DNA of 64,000 nucleotides from Closterium sp. Naga37s-1 (GCA_947471745.1 CANJKZ010000010.1:591501-655500), one strand, 5' to 3'; positions 1 to 11,497 are shown, counted from the first letter of the stretch. Program-made: numbers and translations. The notes: generated by a model not told the origin, from the sequence alone.

Positions 1-480
1 GTTGGATGGGGAGGAAACCCTTGGATGCCTTGTTGTCACCAAACAGAGATGTAACCTGGTAACGGGAGAGGGGAGGTGAGGAGGGAGGGGACAAGGGTAC
101 GTGGGTGGGCGGCGGTTCTGGAAGACTTTCTGCTGGATGGGGAGGAAACCCTTGGATGCCTTGTTGTCACCGAACAGAGATGAGACCTGGTTGTGGGGGG
201 GGGGGGGGAGAGGGAGGAGGGGGATGACTATATGAGCAGCAAGCGGAAGGGGCGGCGGTTCTGGAAGACTTTTTGTTGGATGGGGAGGAAGCCGCGAGAC
301 ACCTTGTTGTCACCGAACAGAGATGAGACCTGGTTGTGGGGGGGGGGGGGGGAGAGGGAGGAGGGGGATGACTATATGAGCAGGTAGCAGAAGGGGCGGC
401 GGTTCTTCATGGTGGTATAAAGAGCATCCGCCCATGTATCAGGCACACCGGGCAGGCAGAAATGCAGGCAGCCTCTCCTC
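1..480 (-). repeat. Partial copies of the last TBL exon beyond its stop
   Basis: Three copies (about 1-60, 112-192 and 250-330) repeat the 5' part of the last TBL exon, reading SLFGDNKASKGFLPIQQ or close variants, with an acceptor-like CCAG. A copy at about 411-470 repeats the LPGVPDTWADAL part. A further upstream copy lies at 816-905. Because these lie past the stop at 486, they are either decayed duplicates in the 3' flank or the edge of more exon copies outside the window. Confidence 0.7.
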
Positions 481-485
481 CTCCT

Positions 486-3479
486 CTATTTAGCTGCATT
501 ATTCACAATGAACCTGTCGTTCTTCATGGTGGTAAACAGTGCATCGGCCCATGTATCAGGCACGCCTGGCAGGCAGAAATGCAGGCAGTCTCTCCCCCCA
601 TCACGCGCCCCACTAGATGACATGAAGGCATCCCCTCGGAACATTGAGAGGTAGGTGATGGGGAGGAAGCGGAAGGGGCGGCGGTTCTGGAAGACTTTCT
701 GCTGGATGGGGAGGAAACCCTTGGATGCCTTGTTGTCACCGAACAGAGATGTGACCTGGTTACATAAGGGAGGAGAGGGAGGAGAGGAAGGAAGGAGACT
801 ACTATATCAGCAGGAAGCGGGGGCAGCGGTTTTGGAAGTTTTTTTGCTGGATGGGAAGGAAGCCGTGCGATGCCTTGTTGTTGTCACAGAAGAGAGATGA
901 GAGTAAAAGTAGGGCATGGGAAAGGGCTTGCCCTGTGTGGTGAGTGCTAGACACAACCAACATTCTGCCTCTGCTGCACACCCACCTGTTTTAAGGCTCT
1001 GTATCACAGATCTCCTATTCCCCTACCTGATTTAAAGCTCTGTATCACAGTTCTCCTGTTCCCCTACCTGCTGTGGCGAGCTGAGGGAAGAGACGTTTTC
1101 GCAGCCGTTGAGGCGAGGGGGTGCCGAGAGGAAGTAGGGCACTGGGAAGGGCATGTGGATGGTACCAGATACAACAAACCAGCTTCTGTCCATGCTGCAC
1201 CCACCTGCTGTGGCGAGCTGAGCGAGGAGACGTTCTGGCAGCCGTTGAGACGAGGTGGGGCCGAGAGGAAGTAGGGGACTGGGAAGGGCTTTCCCCTCTT
1301 GTTGCGCCCTGCGAATGCGTTGAACACTGTTCTCATGCCGATCCTGTGGTAAGGGGGGATGATAAGTGAAGGGGGGAGGAGGGATAAAGGGGAGTTGAGG
1401 GAAGGGAGAGCAGTAATGACAGGAAGTAGGGCACTGGGAAGGGCTTTCCCCTCTTGTTGCGCCCTGCGAATGCGTTGAACACTGTTCTCATGCCGATTCT
1501 GTGAGGGGAGAGAGGGAGACAGGAGTAGGGGAGAGCAGTAATGACAGGAAGTAGGGCACTGGGAAGGGCTTTCCCCTCTTGTTGCGCCCTGCGAATGCGC
1601 TGAACACTGTTCTCATGCCGATTCTGTGAGGGGAGAGAGGGAGACAGGAGTAGGGGAGAGCAGTAATGACAGGAAGTAGGGCACTGGGAAGGGCTTTCCC
1701 CTCTTGTTGCGCCCTGCGAATGCGTTGAACACTGTTCTCATGCCGATTCTGTGAGGGGAGAGAGGGAGACAGGAGTAGGGGAGAGCAGTAATGACAGGAA
1801 GTAGGGCACTGGGAAGGGCTTTCCCCTCTTGTTGCGCCCTGCGAATGCGTTGAACACTGTTCTCATGCCGATTCTGTGAGGGGAGAGAGGGAGACAGGAG
1901 TAGGGGAGAGCAGTAATGACAGGAAGTAGGGCACTGGGAAGGGCTTTCCCCTCTTGTTGCGCCCTGCGAATGCGTTGAACACTGTTCTCATGCCGATTCT
2001 GTGAGGGGAGAGAGGGAGACAGGAGTAGGGGAGAGCAGTAATGACAGGAAGTAGGGCACTGGGAAGGGCTTTCCCCTCTTGTTGCGCCCTGCGAATGCGC
2101 TGAACACTGTTCTCATGCCGATTCTGTGAGGGGAGAGAGGGAGACAGGAGTAGGGGAGAGCAGTAATGACAGGAAGTAGGGCACTGGGAAGGGCTTTCCC
2201 CTCTTGTTGCGCCCTGCGAATGCGTTGAACACTGTTCTCATGCCGATCCTGTGGTAAGGGAAGTATGGGAGACAGGAGTAGGGGAGAGCAGCAATGAGAG
2301 AAAGTAGGGACCTGGGAAGGGTTTTCCTCTCTTGTTGCGCCCTGCGAACGCAATGAACACGGTCCGCATGCCGATTTTGTAAGGGGAGAGGGGGGAGACG
2401 GGAGAGAGGAGAGGGTTAAAGGAGAGAGGAGAGAGACGAAAGAGGAGGGACGAGCAGTTAATGAGAGAGAAGGCTAATAACGTCTCGCCACCTCGCGAAT
2501 TACGTCATGCCTCAACCCAGCAATCATAAGGGAGACTAGTGTATGTTTTTTCGAGAATTCTCAAAAAGCATACATTACGTCATGCCTCACCCAGCAATCA
2601 TAAGAGAGACTAGCAAGCACAGAGGAGAAAAAGCTCAACGTAAGCTCTAAGTTGTTAGATTGCAATGAAACCGGATCTGGTTTCATCGCAATCTAGCAAG
2701 CAACCATCAACATAACATCACAGCAGTTCAATTAACCAGCAAAGAAAAGACTAGCTACCTGTGACAAGATAACTTACGCGTATGCTTCATAGGTTTTAAG
2801 GAGCTGGCTTGATTACATTCCGGTTCTTATCAGCATAGCACCGCCGTGTAAGGTCACATTTCATTCATCCAGCAAAGACAATATTACCTACACGTGACAA
2901 GAAAACTCACTCGTTTGCTTCATAAGTCGAAGGAGCCGGTTTGATTGCATTTCAATTCGCATCAGCGTATTACCGCCGCATAAGGCCACATGTCAATCAA
3001 GCAGCTTTGACAAGACTAGCTACATGTGACAAGTAACTTACTCATATGCTTCATAAGTCGAAGGAGCCGGTTTGATGGCGTTCCAATTCGCGTCAGCATA
3101 GTACCGCCGTATAAGGCCACGCCCTGCCGGCCAGTCCGTGGCAGTCTGCAACACGATGACGTGGATCAAGTCGAGTTTTGCCGCCCAGGACGGCTCCAGC
3201 TTGTGGAGGTTCACCACGGTGTCCTGTAGAGCAGGCTTGGTGTTGCCGAACCTGGCGAGAGTCTGGTTCGGGGGACAGGAATGGGCGGGAACATGCCAAG
3301 GCTTGGTTTTGCCGGACCTAAACCGGCTATTGTTTGAAATGTAGGTAAAAACAAGAATACAGGGGTGAAGAGACAGAATGGGAAATGCAGAGACGAGCAA
3401 GAACGATAATGCAAATTCAGCGGATTGAAACCCGAAGGAAAATGCACAGGCTTTACAAGAGACCACCCTTTTATCTGTT

Positions 3480-3510
<31 letters not shown>

Positions 3511-6500
3511 CACCCCCACCCCCACCCGACTTTGCAAGAAACTACTTTTTATCTCGTCCCCACTCCCCCTTCCACCCCCTCCACCCCCCCTCATCTGGTT
3601 GCTCCGGTCAATGGCGACCGGAACTGCGCCCAGTAGTCGACAAGTGTCACATTGTGACTCGACTCAAAAGTCTATTTTTTCCTTCACCATGCCCCCCCTC
3701 CTCCTCCCCTCAAAAGTCAACCACATTCTCCCCCACCACCACCCCCCTCCCCTCCTCACCTGGTTGCTCCGGTCAATCGCGACTAGGAACTGCGCCCAGA
3801 AGTTGACAAGTGTCACGTTGTGACTGGGCACGACGTAAACCTCGGCATCTCCAAACTTGTTGGGTTTAGCTAGCATCTTCACTTCTGTAAACTTGGCGAT
3901 CTGAGGAAGCGTACGCGGGTGGAAGAGGAAAGGGAGGGAAAGGGAGGCGCAGAGCAGGCGAATTTCGAGTTAACATAAAGTGAGCATGTAGGGTCTCCCT
4001 GGCAAATCTACCCCTGTGCGAAAGTGGGATCTGGGGAGTGGGGAAGTTGGCAGGTGTCACGTTTGCGACTGGACTTATGGTACACCTCGATATCAGAAGA
4101 TAAAACCACGCGATAACAATTCTGTTTAAAGACGTCTCAACAGAATTTTGTTAGTAATTGGCAGGTGTCACGTTGTGACTAAGCATATCGTACACCTCAG
4201 TATCCCACCAAAATTCGTTTGGTCTTGCAAATGCATTTTCTCCTCAATCTCTGGTTTGTACATGCAGCGTCTACACCCACAGGCGGAGAAGATATGTAGA
4301 ATTGCGTTCTTACATTGCAGACGACTGCAAGGAGGAAGCCTCTAACGGAGATGGACTCGCCCACACTCGCAAATACTCTGTTAGGGGAGGCAAACGGACA
4401 AGGGAGGGAGGGAGGGAGCGAAGGAAGGAGAGAGGGAGGGAGAGAGGCAGGCAGTGAGTGCCAGATGGAGCAAGCAAGGGAGAATGGAAGCCTCTAACGG
4501 AGATGGACTCGCCCACACTCGCAAACACCCTGTTTGGGGAGGCAAATAGACAGATAAGGGAGGGAGGGGGAGGGAAGGACCCTGGTGCATGAGAGTGCAT
4601 GCAGCGCGTGTGTGCATGTATATATTCGTGTGTGCACGTGAAAAGTGTGCGTGTATGTTTGTGTATATATTCGTGCATGTATGAGTGTGAATTTATCTGT
4701 GTGCATGTACCCCACACCATTCACGACTCACTTGTTCTTCATCAGTTTGAGGAACCCTGGTGCATTAAAGCGCATGCCATTCGCAGGGCACCCATTGGGT
4801 TTCCAGGACCAATACTGCACGGGACAGAGGATGAAATGGGGGGATGGGAGGATGACGGTGTGGCAAGGGACAGAGGATGAAGTGGGGGGATGGGAGGATG
4901 ACGGTGTGGGAAGGGACAGAGGATGAAGTGGGGGGATGGGAGGATGACGGTGTTGGAAGGGACAGAGGATGAAATGGGGGGATGGGAGGATGACGGTGTG
5001 GGAAGGGACAGAGGATGAAGTGGGGGGATGGGAGGATGACGGTGTGGGAAGGGACAGAGGATGAAATGTGGGGATGGGAGGATGACGGTGTTGGAAGGGA
5101 CAGAGGATGAAGTGGGGGGATGGGAGGATGACGACGTTGGGACGAATAGCGGAACATGAAACGGGGGGATGGGGTGAGGTATCGTAAGAACAAGCATGCC
5201 GTGTGTTAGACATCTGCGGGGAGATCCGTAATCTCGGCAATTTGGTTTTCAGCACGCGTAATGACGACGTGGGGAGGAACAGAGGAACGTGGACTCTCTG
5301 AGAGTGGAAGGAGGTGACAATCGGGAGAGGGGACGGATGGATGATGGGATTGCAGTTGAGGAAAGCCGAACACTACTCACGTTCTCACTGCTCACTTACT
5401 CCTTCTCTCACACGCTCGCTGCTCATTCCTCACTTCCTCTCGCTCTCATTGCTCTCTTTCTCTCGAGCTCACTTCTGCGTTCACTACACCGTCTCTGCCT
5501 TTCAAGGCAACACATACTACACCTACCAGCCAGTCCTTCGATCGCCCGCTTTGCCTCAGACGGTTGCTCACTCCCTGCGAGGTGGGACACGACACGCTCT
5601 CTCCCACGCTCAGTGCGCACTGTTTCCCACGCTCACTGCTCACTCTCTGCCGGTCGACGCCTAGCCTAGGCGCTCACCAGCCAGTCCTTCGATCGCCCGC
5701 TTTGCTTCATGCAGTTGCTCACTTCCTGAGGGGAAGGGCGGACTTTGTTGGAGCGCTCACCACTCACTACTCAATCTCTCCCGCGCTCAATAGTCACTCT
5801 CTGCCCATCAAAACAGACGAGTTCAACTCACAGGCACCTACCTACCAGCCAATCCTTGGATCGCCCGCTTTGCTTCAAGCAGCTGCTCACTCCCGAAGGG
5901 GCGGGACGAGCCTTCAGCAGATTACCCACTTGACACTCTTTTCCTGTCTAGGCACAGGCACTCACCAGCCAGTCTTTTGATCGCCCGCTTTGCCTCATGC
6001 AGTTGCTCACTCCCTGAGTAGAAAACCGGAAGGGGACGGTGGCAGGGGTGGGAAGGGGGGAAGGAGGGGACGAAGAGATTGCGTGAGAGTGGGGACAGGA
6101 GAAGGGTAAGAGGTGTTTCGAGTCGACTCAAAACACGATTTGCTTCATGCAGTTGCTCACTCCCTGGGTAGAAGGAAGGGGACGGTGACGGGGTGGAAGG
6201 GGGGAGGAGGGGACGAAGAGATAGTGTGAGAGTGGGGACAGGAGAAGGGGAAGAGGTGTTTCGAGTCGACTCAAAACACGATTTGCTTCATGCAGTTGCT
6301 CACTCCCTGGGTAGAAGGAAGGGGACGGTGACGGGGTGGAAGGGGGGAGGAGGGGACGAAGAGATAGTGTGAGAGTGGGGACAGGAGAAGGGTAAGAGGT
6401 GTTTCGAGTCGACTCAAAACACGATTTGCTTCATGCAGTTGCTCACTCCCTGGGTAGAAGGAAGGGGACGGTGACGGGGTGGAAGGGGGGAGGAGGGGAC

Positions 6501-7130
6501 GAAGAGATAGTGTGAGAGTGGGGACAGGAGAAGGGCAAGAGGTGTTTTTAAGGCGTTCTGAACATGAGAGGTTTCTTAGCACAAGCACTGCCCCATGTCA
6601 TGTACGCGCGTTACCCGTAGTGATGACTCTATTTTTTAGTCGACTCAAACTCTATTTTGAAAATAGTCTCATCACATGCCGATGTACTGTACGCGCGCTG
6701 CCCGCAGTGACCCCGCAAGTACTCGCTACCAGCTCCTTCGATTCAAGCCCAGATACACACCATGTACTTGCAGGTGCTGGCGTCGTAAGCGGGTCGGCTG
6801 TTGTCGCGTACCCACGTTCCTTGGCTGTAGTTTGTGCATCCTCCTGACCGGGCGAGAGAACGGGGAGGTAAAAGACGAGGATATTTGAATCAAAGGGTGA
6901 AGGAGAGCCAATCACAAAGCACTGTACAGACGCGGCGCGGGAACTGCTGTCAGGTGCAAGATGGGGGTTGAAACAAATGAGTGAAGAAGAGTCTGCGGGT
7001 TGCACGCAATACCTGCAGTTCCGGGGGCGGCTCGAGCAATGCCCTGTACAGTCGCAAGCAGTGCGACGGCTATCGCGCGTGCGACGATGAGAGAGGTAGA
7101 GAGCGACGCCTTGTGGCGAATTGGCGACAT
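486..7130 (-). CDS. TRICHOME BIREFRINGENCE-LIKE (PC-esterase fold) acyltransferase
   Basis: In land plants this family O-acetylates wall polysaccharides in the Golgi (established for TBL proteins). Exons I can place, in transcript order: 7130-7013, 6843-6761, 6013-5966, 4814-4732, 4377-4314, 3900-3760, about 3318-3043, 1343-1205 and 755-486, stop at 488-486. Phases agree at every junction except 3760/3318, where I find no clean acceptor; a small exon may be missing from my model. Exon 1 gives a signal peptide or anchor (SLIVARAIAVALLATV). Family blocks then follow in order: GTWVRDNSRPAYD, YWSWKPNGC, VGESIS (the GDS block, Glu for Asp but Ser kept), WAAKLDLIHVIVLQT and DCLHFCLPGVPDTW, which holds the C-terminal DxxH pair. 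The introns are full of partial exon copies. The family call is firm; whether the gene is still functional is less sure because of the one unexplained junction and the GES variant. Confidence 0.8.
1406..2350 (-). repeat. 125-bp tandem array of a TBL exon 5' edge
   Basis: About eight units with an exact 125-bp spacing (marker positions 1411, 1536, 1661, 1786, 1911, 2036, 2161 and about 2289). Each unit holds, on the minus strand, a CACAG acceptor followed by the coding start IGMRTVFNAFAGRNKRGK of the exon at 1343-1205, then intron-like sequence. Only the last copy, nearest the next exon, continues into the rest of the exon. Units differ by a few bases (for example gcgttg versus gcgctg), so the array is recent or kept uniform. 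Confidence 0.9.
2500..2615. repeat. 42-bp direct repeat flanking a palindrome
   Basis: A segment beginning attacgtcatgcctca at about 2500 recurs at about 2573. Between the copies, at about 2540-2574, lies a near-perfect palindrome with the centre gagaattctc and matching outer arms tgtatg/cataca. It sits in a TBL intron. A second inverted repeat (gattgcaatgaaacc...ggtttcatcgcaatc) lies at about 2658-2695. Confidence 0.8.
2765..3110 (-). repeat. Two 3'-edge copies of a TBL exon, plus the source exon end
   Basis: The 3' end of the exon at about 3318-3043 (minus-strand ...RYYADANWNAIKP... followed by a GTAAGT donor) is repeated at about 2890-2990 and 2765-2855. The copies lie downstream in the transcript and each keeps a donor (GTGAGT or GTAAGT). 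They are more diverged from the exon than the 125-bp units are from one another. Confidence 0.8.
3479..3507. repeat. Poly-C tract
   Basis: A nearly pure run of cytosines in the TBL intron, between the exon at 3900-3760 and the exon ending at 3043. It is followed by C-rich sequence that also contains a truncated exon copy (about 3598-3656). Confidence 0.9.
4486..4560 (-). repeat. 5'-edge copy of the TBL GES-block exon
   Basis: The minus strand repeats the start of the exon at 4377-4314 (RVFASVGESISVRGF) after a CAAACAG acceptor, then diverges. It lies upstream of the intact exon, as the general pattern predicts. Confidence 0.8.
4821..5142. repeat. 46-bp minisatellite, seven units
   Basis: Units starting gggacagagg occur at 4821, 4867, 4913, 4959, 5005, 5051 and 5097, an exact 46-bp period. 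On the minus (transcribed) strand the repeat is pyrimidine-rich. It leads directly into the acceptor at 4815, so the polypyrimidine tract of this TBL intron has been multiplied. The proline/serine-rich open frames here are by-products of the repeat. Confidence 0.92.
5520..6541 (-). repeat. Copies of the 48-bp TBL exon, including a 143-bp array with palindromes
   Basis: The intact exon is 6013-5966 (GVSNCMRQSGRSKDWL). Copies at about 5850-5900, 5680-5730 and 5520-5578 lie downstream and keep the 3' part and a donor. Copies at about 6143, 6286 and 6429 lie upstream and keep only the acceptor and the 5' part. The upstream copies form 143-bp units, and each join carries a 24-bp near-perfect palindrome centred on gagtcgactc (6113-6136, 6256-6279, 6399-6422). 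The fourth unit ends without one. Confidence 0.9.
6570..6725. repeat. Short direct repeat with a palindrome between copies
   Basis: A segment reading catgtacgcgcgttaccc at about 6598 recurs in diverged form at about 6687 (tgtacgcgcgctgcccgc). A weak palindrome (ttagtcgactcaa, about 6636-6650) lies between them. It is in a TBL intron. Confidence 0.6.
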
Positions 7131-8383
7131 TGTTTGCGACGCTTAGAATCGTTGCGACAAAAATCACAGTGTGTCGCCGCGTGGCTATAAAAAACGAAGA
7201 ATTCGTGGCTACCGCTCAATATGAGAAAGCTAAGGATTTCTCCGAAGATCCTTGTATCGAAACCGAAACGGCTTGGAACTGCACCTTCCAGAGTAATGTC
7301 AACGGCAAGAGCTATTGGGAGAAGGTCAAGAGTGCGCGTTCTACTACTGCATAGCTCAAGCTCCAAGCGTACAGAAACATAACATGCCTATTGTGTTCGT
7401 GCTTGCACACACTACCTCCACAAAGTTAACACCGACCGACGATGCGTTCCGCTCTATGGCTGTCCTAGACTGTAATTGCCTTGCTAGTTCCGCCTTGCGT
7501 CACTATCTCGCGAAAATGAGCATGCTAAATTCGAGAAACAGGCCGACAATCCTCTAAATGAGGCGCCTTCGCTGTGTCTATGAGCTTTCTCTCGGAACTA
7601 GCACCAGAGAGCGTTGCTGATAAATATTTCATGGGCGGCGGGGGATGAACATGGTCGTTTTATCTAGTTCTGGAGCAGCAACAGAACAACAACCATTTGG
7701 CGTGACAATAACACCTAGTCACGGTTTTGTTTGGTGCGTTACGGTTCCAAGAGTTGCGAAGAGGTACGCTGTTTACCTTGTGAAATTTTACTGAACCGCA
7801 CTGCACACCAGGATTGCTTGACCAGAGCTTCCATCAGCCACGCCACAGACCAAAGCTGTCGGTTACGTCAGAGGAGAGTGGTGATCGCACCGTCCATCTT
7901 GCCTTCCTCGCAGTCGTCAGCATAATTGATGCGTCGGCGCTCCCACACCGAACCGCGCAAGGTTCTATGCTTCAGGACGCGACGCCGGCGGAATGGCGGG
8001 AATAATTTTGGTGTTCTGACATGCCATTGAAATCTGACCGTTAGGGGCAATGTTATGCCGCTTCCCTTTACTTACAAAACAGAGTTCGACGAAGTAATAC
8101 ACAAAGCAAACTTGTTACCAGTCAAAAAAATATGCGCTTAAATGGACCCCAATTTTTAGGAACATAACCCCAACACCCCAGCACAATCCTGAATTCAGCC
8201 AAATCAGGATAAAGCAATAGTTCCTGCTCCCCACTTCCACACGTCTTTCTTCTTCATGCTCATCGCATCCCAACACCGAGCAAAACTGTACCCGCAGCAA
8301 CTCAAAAACACAAGCAAAAATGGACAAGCACACATTCGTGCAACTACCCACTGTATATCACTTCACTACGGTGAATTGCCCCT
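7131..8383. other. Intergenic region between TBL start and TLP18.3 end
   Basis: This holds the upstream region of the TBL gene and the 3' flank of TLP18.3, both on the minus strand. Open frames here are short and show no family resemblance I can name. I see no RNA gene or repeat array. Confidence 0.5.
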
Positions 8384-11300
8384 CTACTTCTTAACGTAAG
8401 CGTAATACTGGAGCATCGGAACCACAAACGCGATGACCAAAAGACCCCCCACGACCGTCGTGAATTGGTCGCGCTTCGAATCCGTCTCTTCACGCGTCTT
8501 GTAGTTGGATTCCCGCCTCGCGTCGTTGAACTTGGGCCCCGGAATATCCGGCTCCCCGTTGATCCTCGCTGCAAGGCGCTTCGTTGTCGAGTACATGGCC
8601 TCGTTGTAACGCTCCTCGGTGGCCAGGACTGCGGGGGAAAGACAGGTGGATTGAGGTGGGGGCGATGGGGGGTGGAAGTGGATACATTCGGTTCCCTATC
8701 AACACGCGCTACAAGGCGCTTCGCTGTGGAATACATGGCTTCGTTGTTACGCTCCTCAGTCGCCAGGACTGAGGGGAGAGGGACAAGCATGGGGGGAAGG
8801 ACGGGAACGAAAGTCTTAAGGCGGCTTGATGTCAATACGCGCTACTGTGGAGTACATGGGCTCATTGTAACGCTCCTCACTGGCCAGGACTGAGGTGGGG
8901 GGATGAGCGTGGAATGGGGCAGGGAATGGGAGCGGAAATGTCTGAGGCGATTAACGAACTGGTTCCCTATCAACACGCGCTACAAGGCGCTTCGCTGTGG
9001 AATACATGGCCTCGTTCTTATGCTCCTCAGTCGCCAGGACTGGAGCAGAAAGAAGGGTTGAGGGTGGGGGGGGGGGGGGTTGTGAATGGGAATGTTTGAG
9101 GCGCTCCTCAGTCACCAGAATTGTGGGAGAGAGAAAGAAGGGGTGGGGTGGAGGAGGAACGGAATAGAGAAGGGGAGGAGGGAGTTTGGATGGAACTCTT
9201 CACAGGAGGGACAGGAGAGGAGAAGGGAAGAGCGGGGGGGGGGGGGGGGGGGGGGTGTTGGGGGTGGAGGGGTGGAAACGATAGGGAGATGGTAGTGAGG
9301 GGGTTTAATGGGGGGGACTCTGAGTTGACCCAAGCCGCTTAATTTCAGTACGCTTCACCCACTCTCAGTTGGCGTGATTTTGGACCAGGAGAAGGACAGC
9401 AGCAGCAGCAGCAACAGCAGCACAGACAGACACACGGGAGAGAACTATTCCCTCATAACACCTCATTGCCAATGGCGTCAATGAAGGTGGGACCGCCAGC
9501 GAAGGCGCCCTCCTTCTGCGAGGTGACGAGGAGAAGGGCACCAGAAGTACGGACCGAGGGACGGACTGAAAGAGCGACTGGAAAGGCAGACTCACCAGGA
9601 AGGTTCTCGGACACCATCCCCTCGAACACCTCGTCGCCAATCGTGTCAATGAACGTGGGACCGCCCGCGACCGCGCCCTCCTTCTGCGAGGTGACGAGCA
9701 GCACACCTGCGCGCTTGTCACCCTCCGTCTGCGAGGTGACGAGCAGCACGACGCCCAGACTGGAGGACACCTGCGCGCTTGTCGCCCTCCTCCACCGTGG
9801 GGAACACAGGGATGCATTGACAGGCAGACTGGAGGACAGGCACACTGAAAAAGCACCCTTACCTGGGAGGTTCTCGGACACGATCCCCTCAAACAGCTCG
9901 TCCCCGATGGTGTCAATGAAGGTGGGACCGCCGGCAACGGCTCCTTCCTTCTGCGAGGTGACGAGGAGAACAACGCCGCGCTTGTCGCCCTCCTCCACGG
10001 TCGGATACCACGACTCGAGAATCTTGTCCGCGAGTTCAAAGACATCGCCCTTGCCCTGCGGTGGGGTGGGTTGCGAACAGGAGAAGGGAATGAACGGAGA
10101 TGTGACGGAGAGTAGAGGGTGCGAGCTGATGGCTGGTTGTCACCCTCCTCCACGGTCGGATACCACGACTCGAGGATCCTATCCGCCAGCTCGAACACGT
10201 CGCCCTTGCCCCGAATGGAGAAGGAGACGAGGGTGCAAGGACCGAAGAAGACTATCAGGGGAGGATGGGCGCAAAGGGGCGCTTGACGCCCTCCTCCGCC
10301 ATGGGGTACCAGGACTTGAGGATCCTATCCGCAAGTTCGAACACGTCGGCCTTGCCCAGGAAGGAGGAGGGAAAGACAGGGAGAGAGTGTTCAAGAGGCT
10401 GGCTTGTCGCCCCCCTCCACCGTAGGGTACCACGCGACTCGAGGATCTTATCTGGAGTGACTGTCGTTCACGGTTCTTCTGAGCACGCGGGGAGGGGAAC
10501 AACTTGTTCATAACGAAACGGACTGAATCGATCGAGACGTCTTTAAAATGATTTCAGTTGGTCGTCGAAATCCGAATTGACCGTCGTCTGTTCTCCAGCT
10601 GGGTGCGACTGTCATCGCTCTTTGGGCGTGGAGAGGGGGGGGGGGGGGGGAGAGCCGGCGGAGAAAAGCCACCAATGAATGGGAGAAATGCACAGCTTTC
10701 CCGGAGATTGCTGGGGTGGAAGTCCCTCGGATGGCCAAGTCAGCCGGCCCTGAATGGGAGGAGGCGGAAAATCTCGTTCTGAAAAAAAGACAAACACGTT
10801 AACACAGCGTGACCTGGCTTCGCTCCGGCATTGGAATCGATTCAGGTAGTGTATGAAGCTGGCGCGTTTCCAGTCGATTAAAAGCACTTTTGGCAGTGGA
10901 ACTGATGAAGCAATACATGAAGTTGGGGTTGGAAGATGACTGTTGAGCCAACTCAGAACGCATCTCGCTACAGCATGAGCTTTATCGCAACGAGCAATGT
11001 TTTCCTATCCCTGCATGGACTCATTCAAGCTTATTGCGAGTCTCCTGACAACATAGTAACGCGGATTTTAGTACACTTACCGCAATCTTCCTCAGGGTTA
11101 CAGCGTCAATGTGGTAACCAGTACGCTCCTCCAAATCCGTCAGAAGCTTCTTAATGTCCGACCGGGTGATTCGGCTGAGGACATTCGCGTCGTCGTAATA
11201 GTGCGACTCGAGCGGCGGTGGCGACCGCAGGATTGCGAACTCGTCGGCCTTAGCTCCGTCAACGGCTGACGGAGTCAGTTGAAGCGCGGCGGCTAGTCCG

Positions 11301-11497
11301 AACGCCGCTGCGCCGGTTCCTAGCTTCTCCCAGATGCTCTTCTCTTCCGAGCGCTTCTCGGCAGAAGAAGCGGAAGGACCGGCGACGCAACGCACTGCCT
11401 GGACCTTGGCGGTCTTCGCTGACGTGGCTGACTGCGCGACAGCGAGCTTCGCGCCAGCGAGGCTGCCGAGGGAGGAGGAGAGCGACACGGCAGCCAT
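8384..11497 (-). CDS. TLP18.3: Thylakoid lumen 18.3 kDa-type protein (TPM domain)
   Basis: TLP18.3 takes part in photosystem II repair and reassembly at the thylakoid in Arabidopsis (established for the family). Three exons give an in-phase 284-residue protein, almost exactly the family length: 11497-11081, 10055-9863 and 8628-8384. The N terminus looks like a bipartite plastid and lumen-targeting peptide, with a hydrophobic stretch ending in GAKA before DEFAIL. The TPM domain follows: DDANVLSRITRSDIKKLL, DVFELADKILESWYPTVEEG, VVLLVTSQKEGAVAGGP and TIGDELFEGIVSENLP. Then come VLATEERYNEAMYST and a C-terminal membrane anchor (VVGGLLVIAFVVPM) ending YAYVKK. Both introns contain several partial exon copies, but the intact set has consistent phases and consensus splice sites. 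Nothing in the coding part suggests decay. Confidence 0.95.
8690..9120 (-). repeat. 5'-edge copies of TLP18.3 exon 3
   Basis: Four copies (about 8690-8776, 8836-8895, 8960-9045 and a stub near 9100-9120) repeat the acceptor and start of the last exon, reading VLATEERNNEAMYSTAKRL or variants. All lie upstream of the intact exon, inside intron 2. G-rich low-complexity tracts, including a G run at about 9236-9255, fill the spaces. Confidence 0.9.
9455..9725 (-). repeat. 3'-edge copies of TLP18.3 exon 2
   Basis: Two copies downstream of exon 2 (about 9605-9720 and 9455-9540) repeat its 3' part, reading LLVTSQKEGA and GGPTFIDTIGDEVFEG. The first ends in the same NLPG followed by a GTGAG donor. 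Confidence 0.88.
10135..10450 (-). repeat. 5'-edge copies of TLP18.3 exon 2
   Basis: Three copies upstream of exon 2 (about 10135-10215, 10280-10350 and 10410-10450) repeat its 5' part, reading DVFELADRILESWYP or variants, without the 3' half. With the downstream copies this gives exon 2 degenerate copies on both sides, each keeping only the edge that faces the intron it lies in. Confidence 0.88.

Noticed and set aside
1406-2350. CRISPR-like array of regular repeats
   Set aside because: The 125-bp units are contiguous with no unique spacers and contain exon sequence with splice sites; the genome is eukaryotic.
4728-5255. Overlapping Pro/Ser/His-rich open frames on the minus strand
   Set aside because: The 46-bp minisatellite has no stops in these frames; the only real coding part is the TBL exon 4814-4732.
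9365-10425. Long open frames on both strands (up to 319 residues)
   Set aside because: They arise from tandem copies of TLP18.3 exon 2 read through introns; the three-exon model explains the coding signal.
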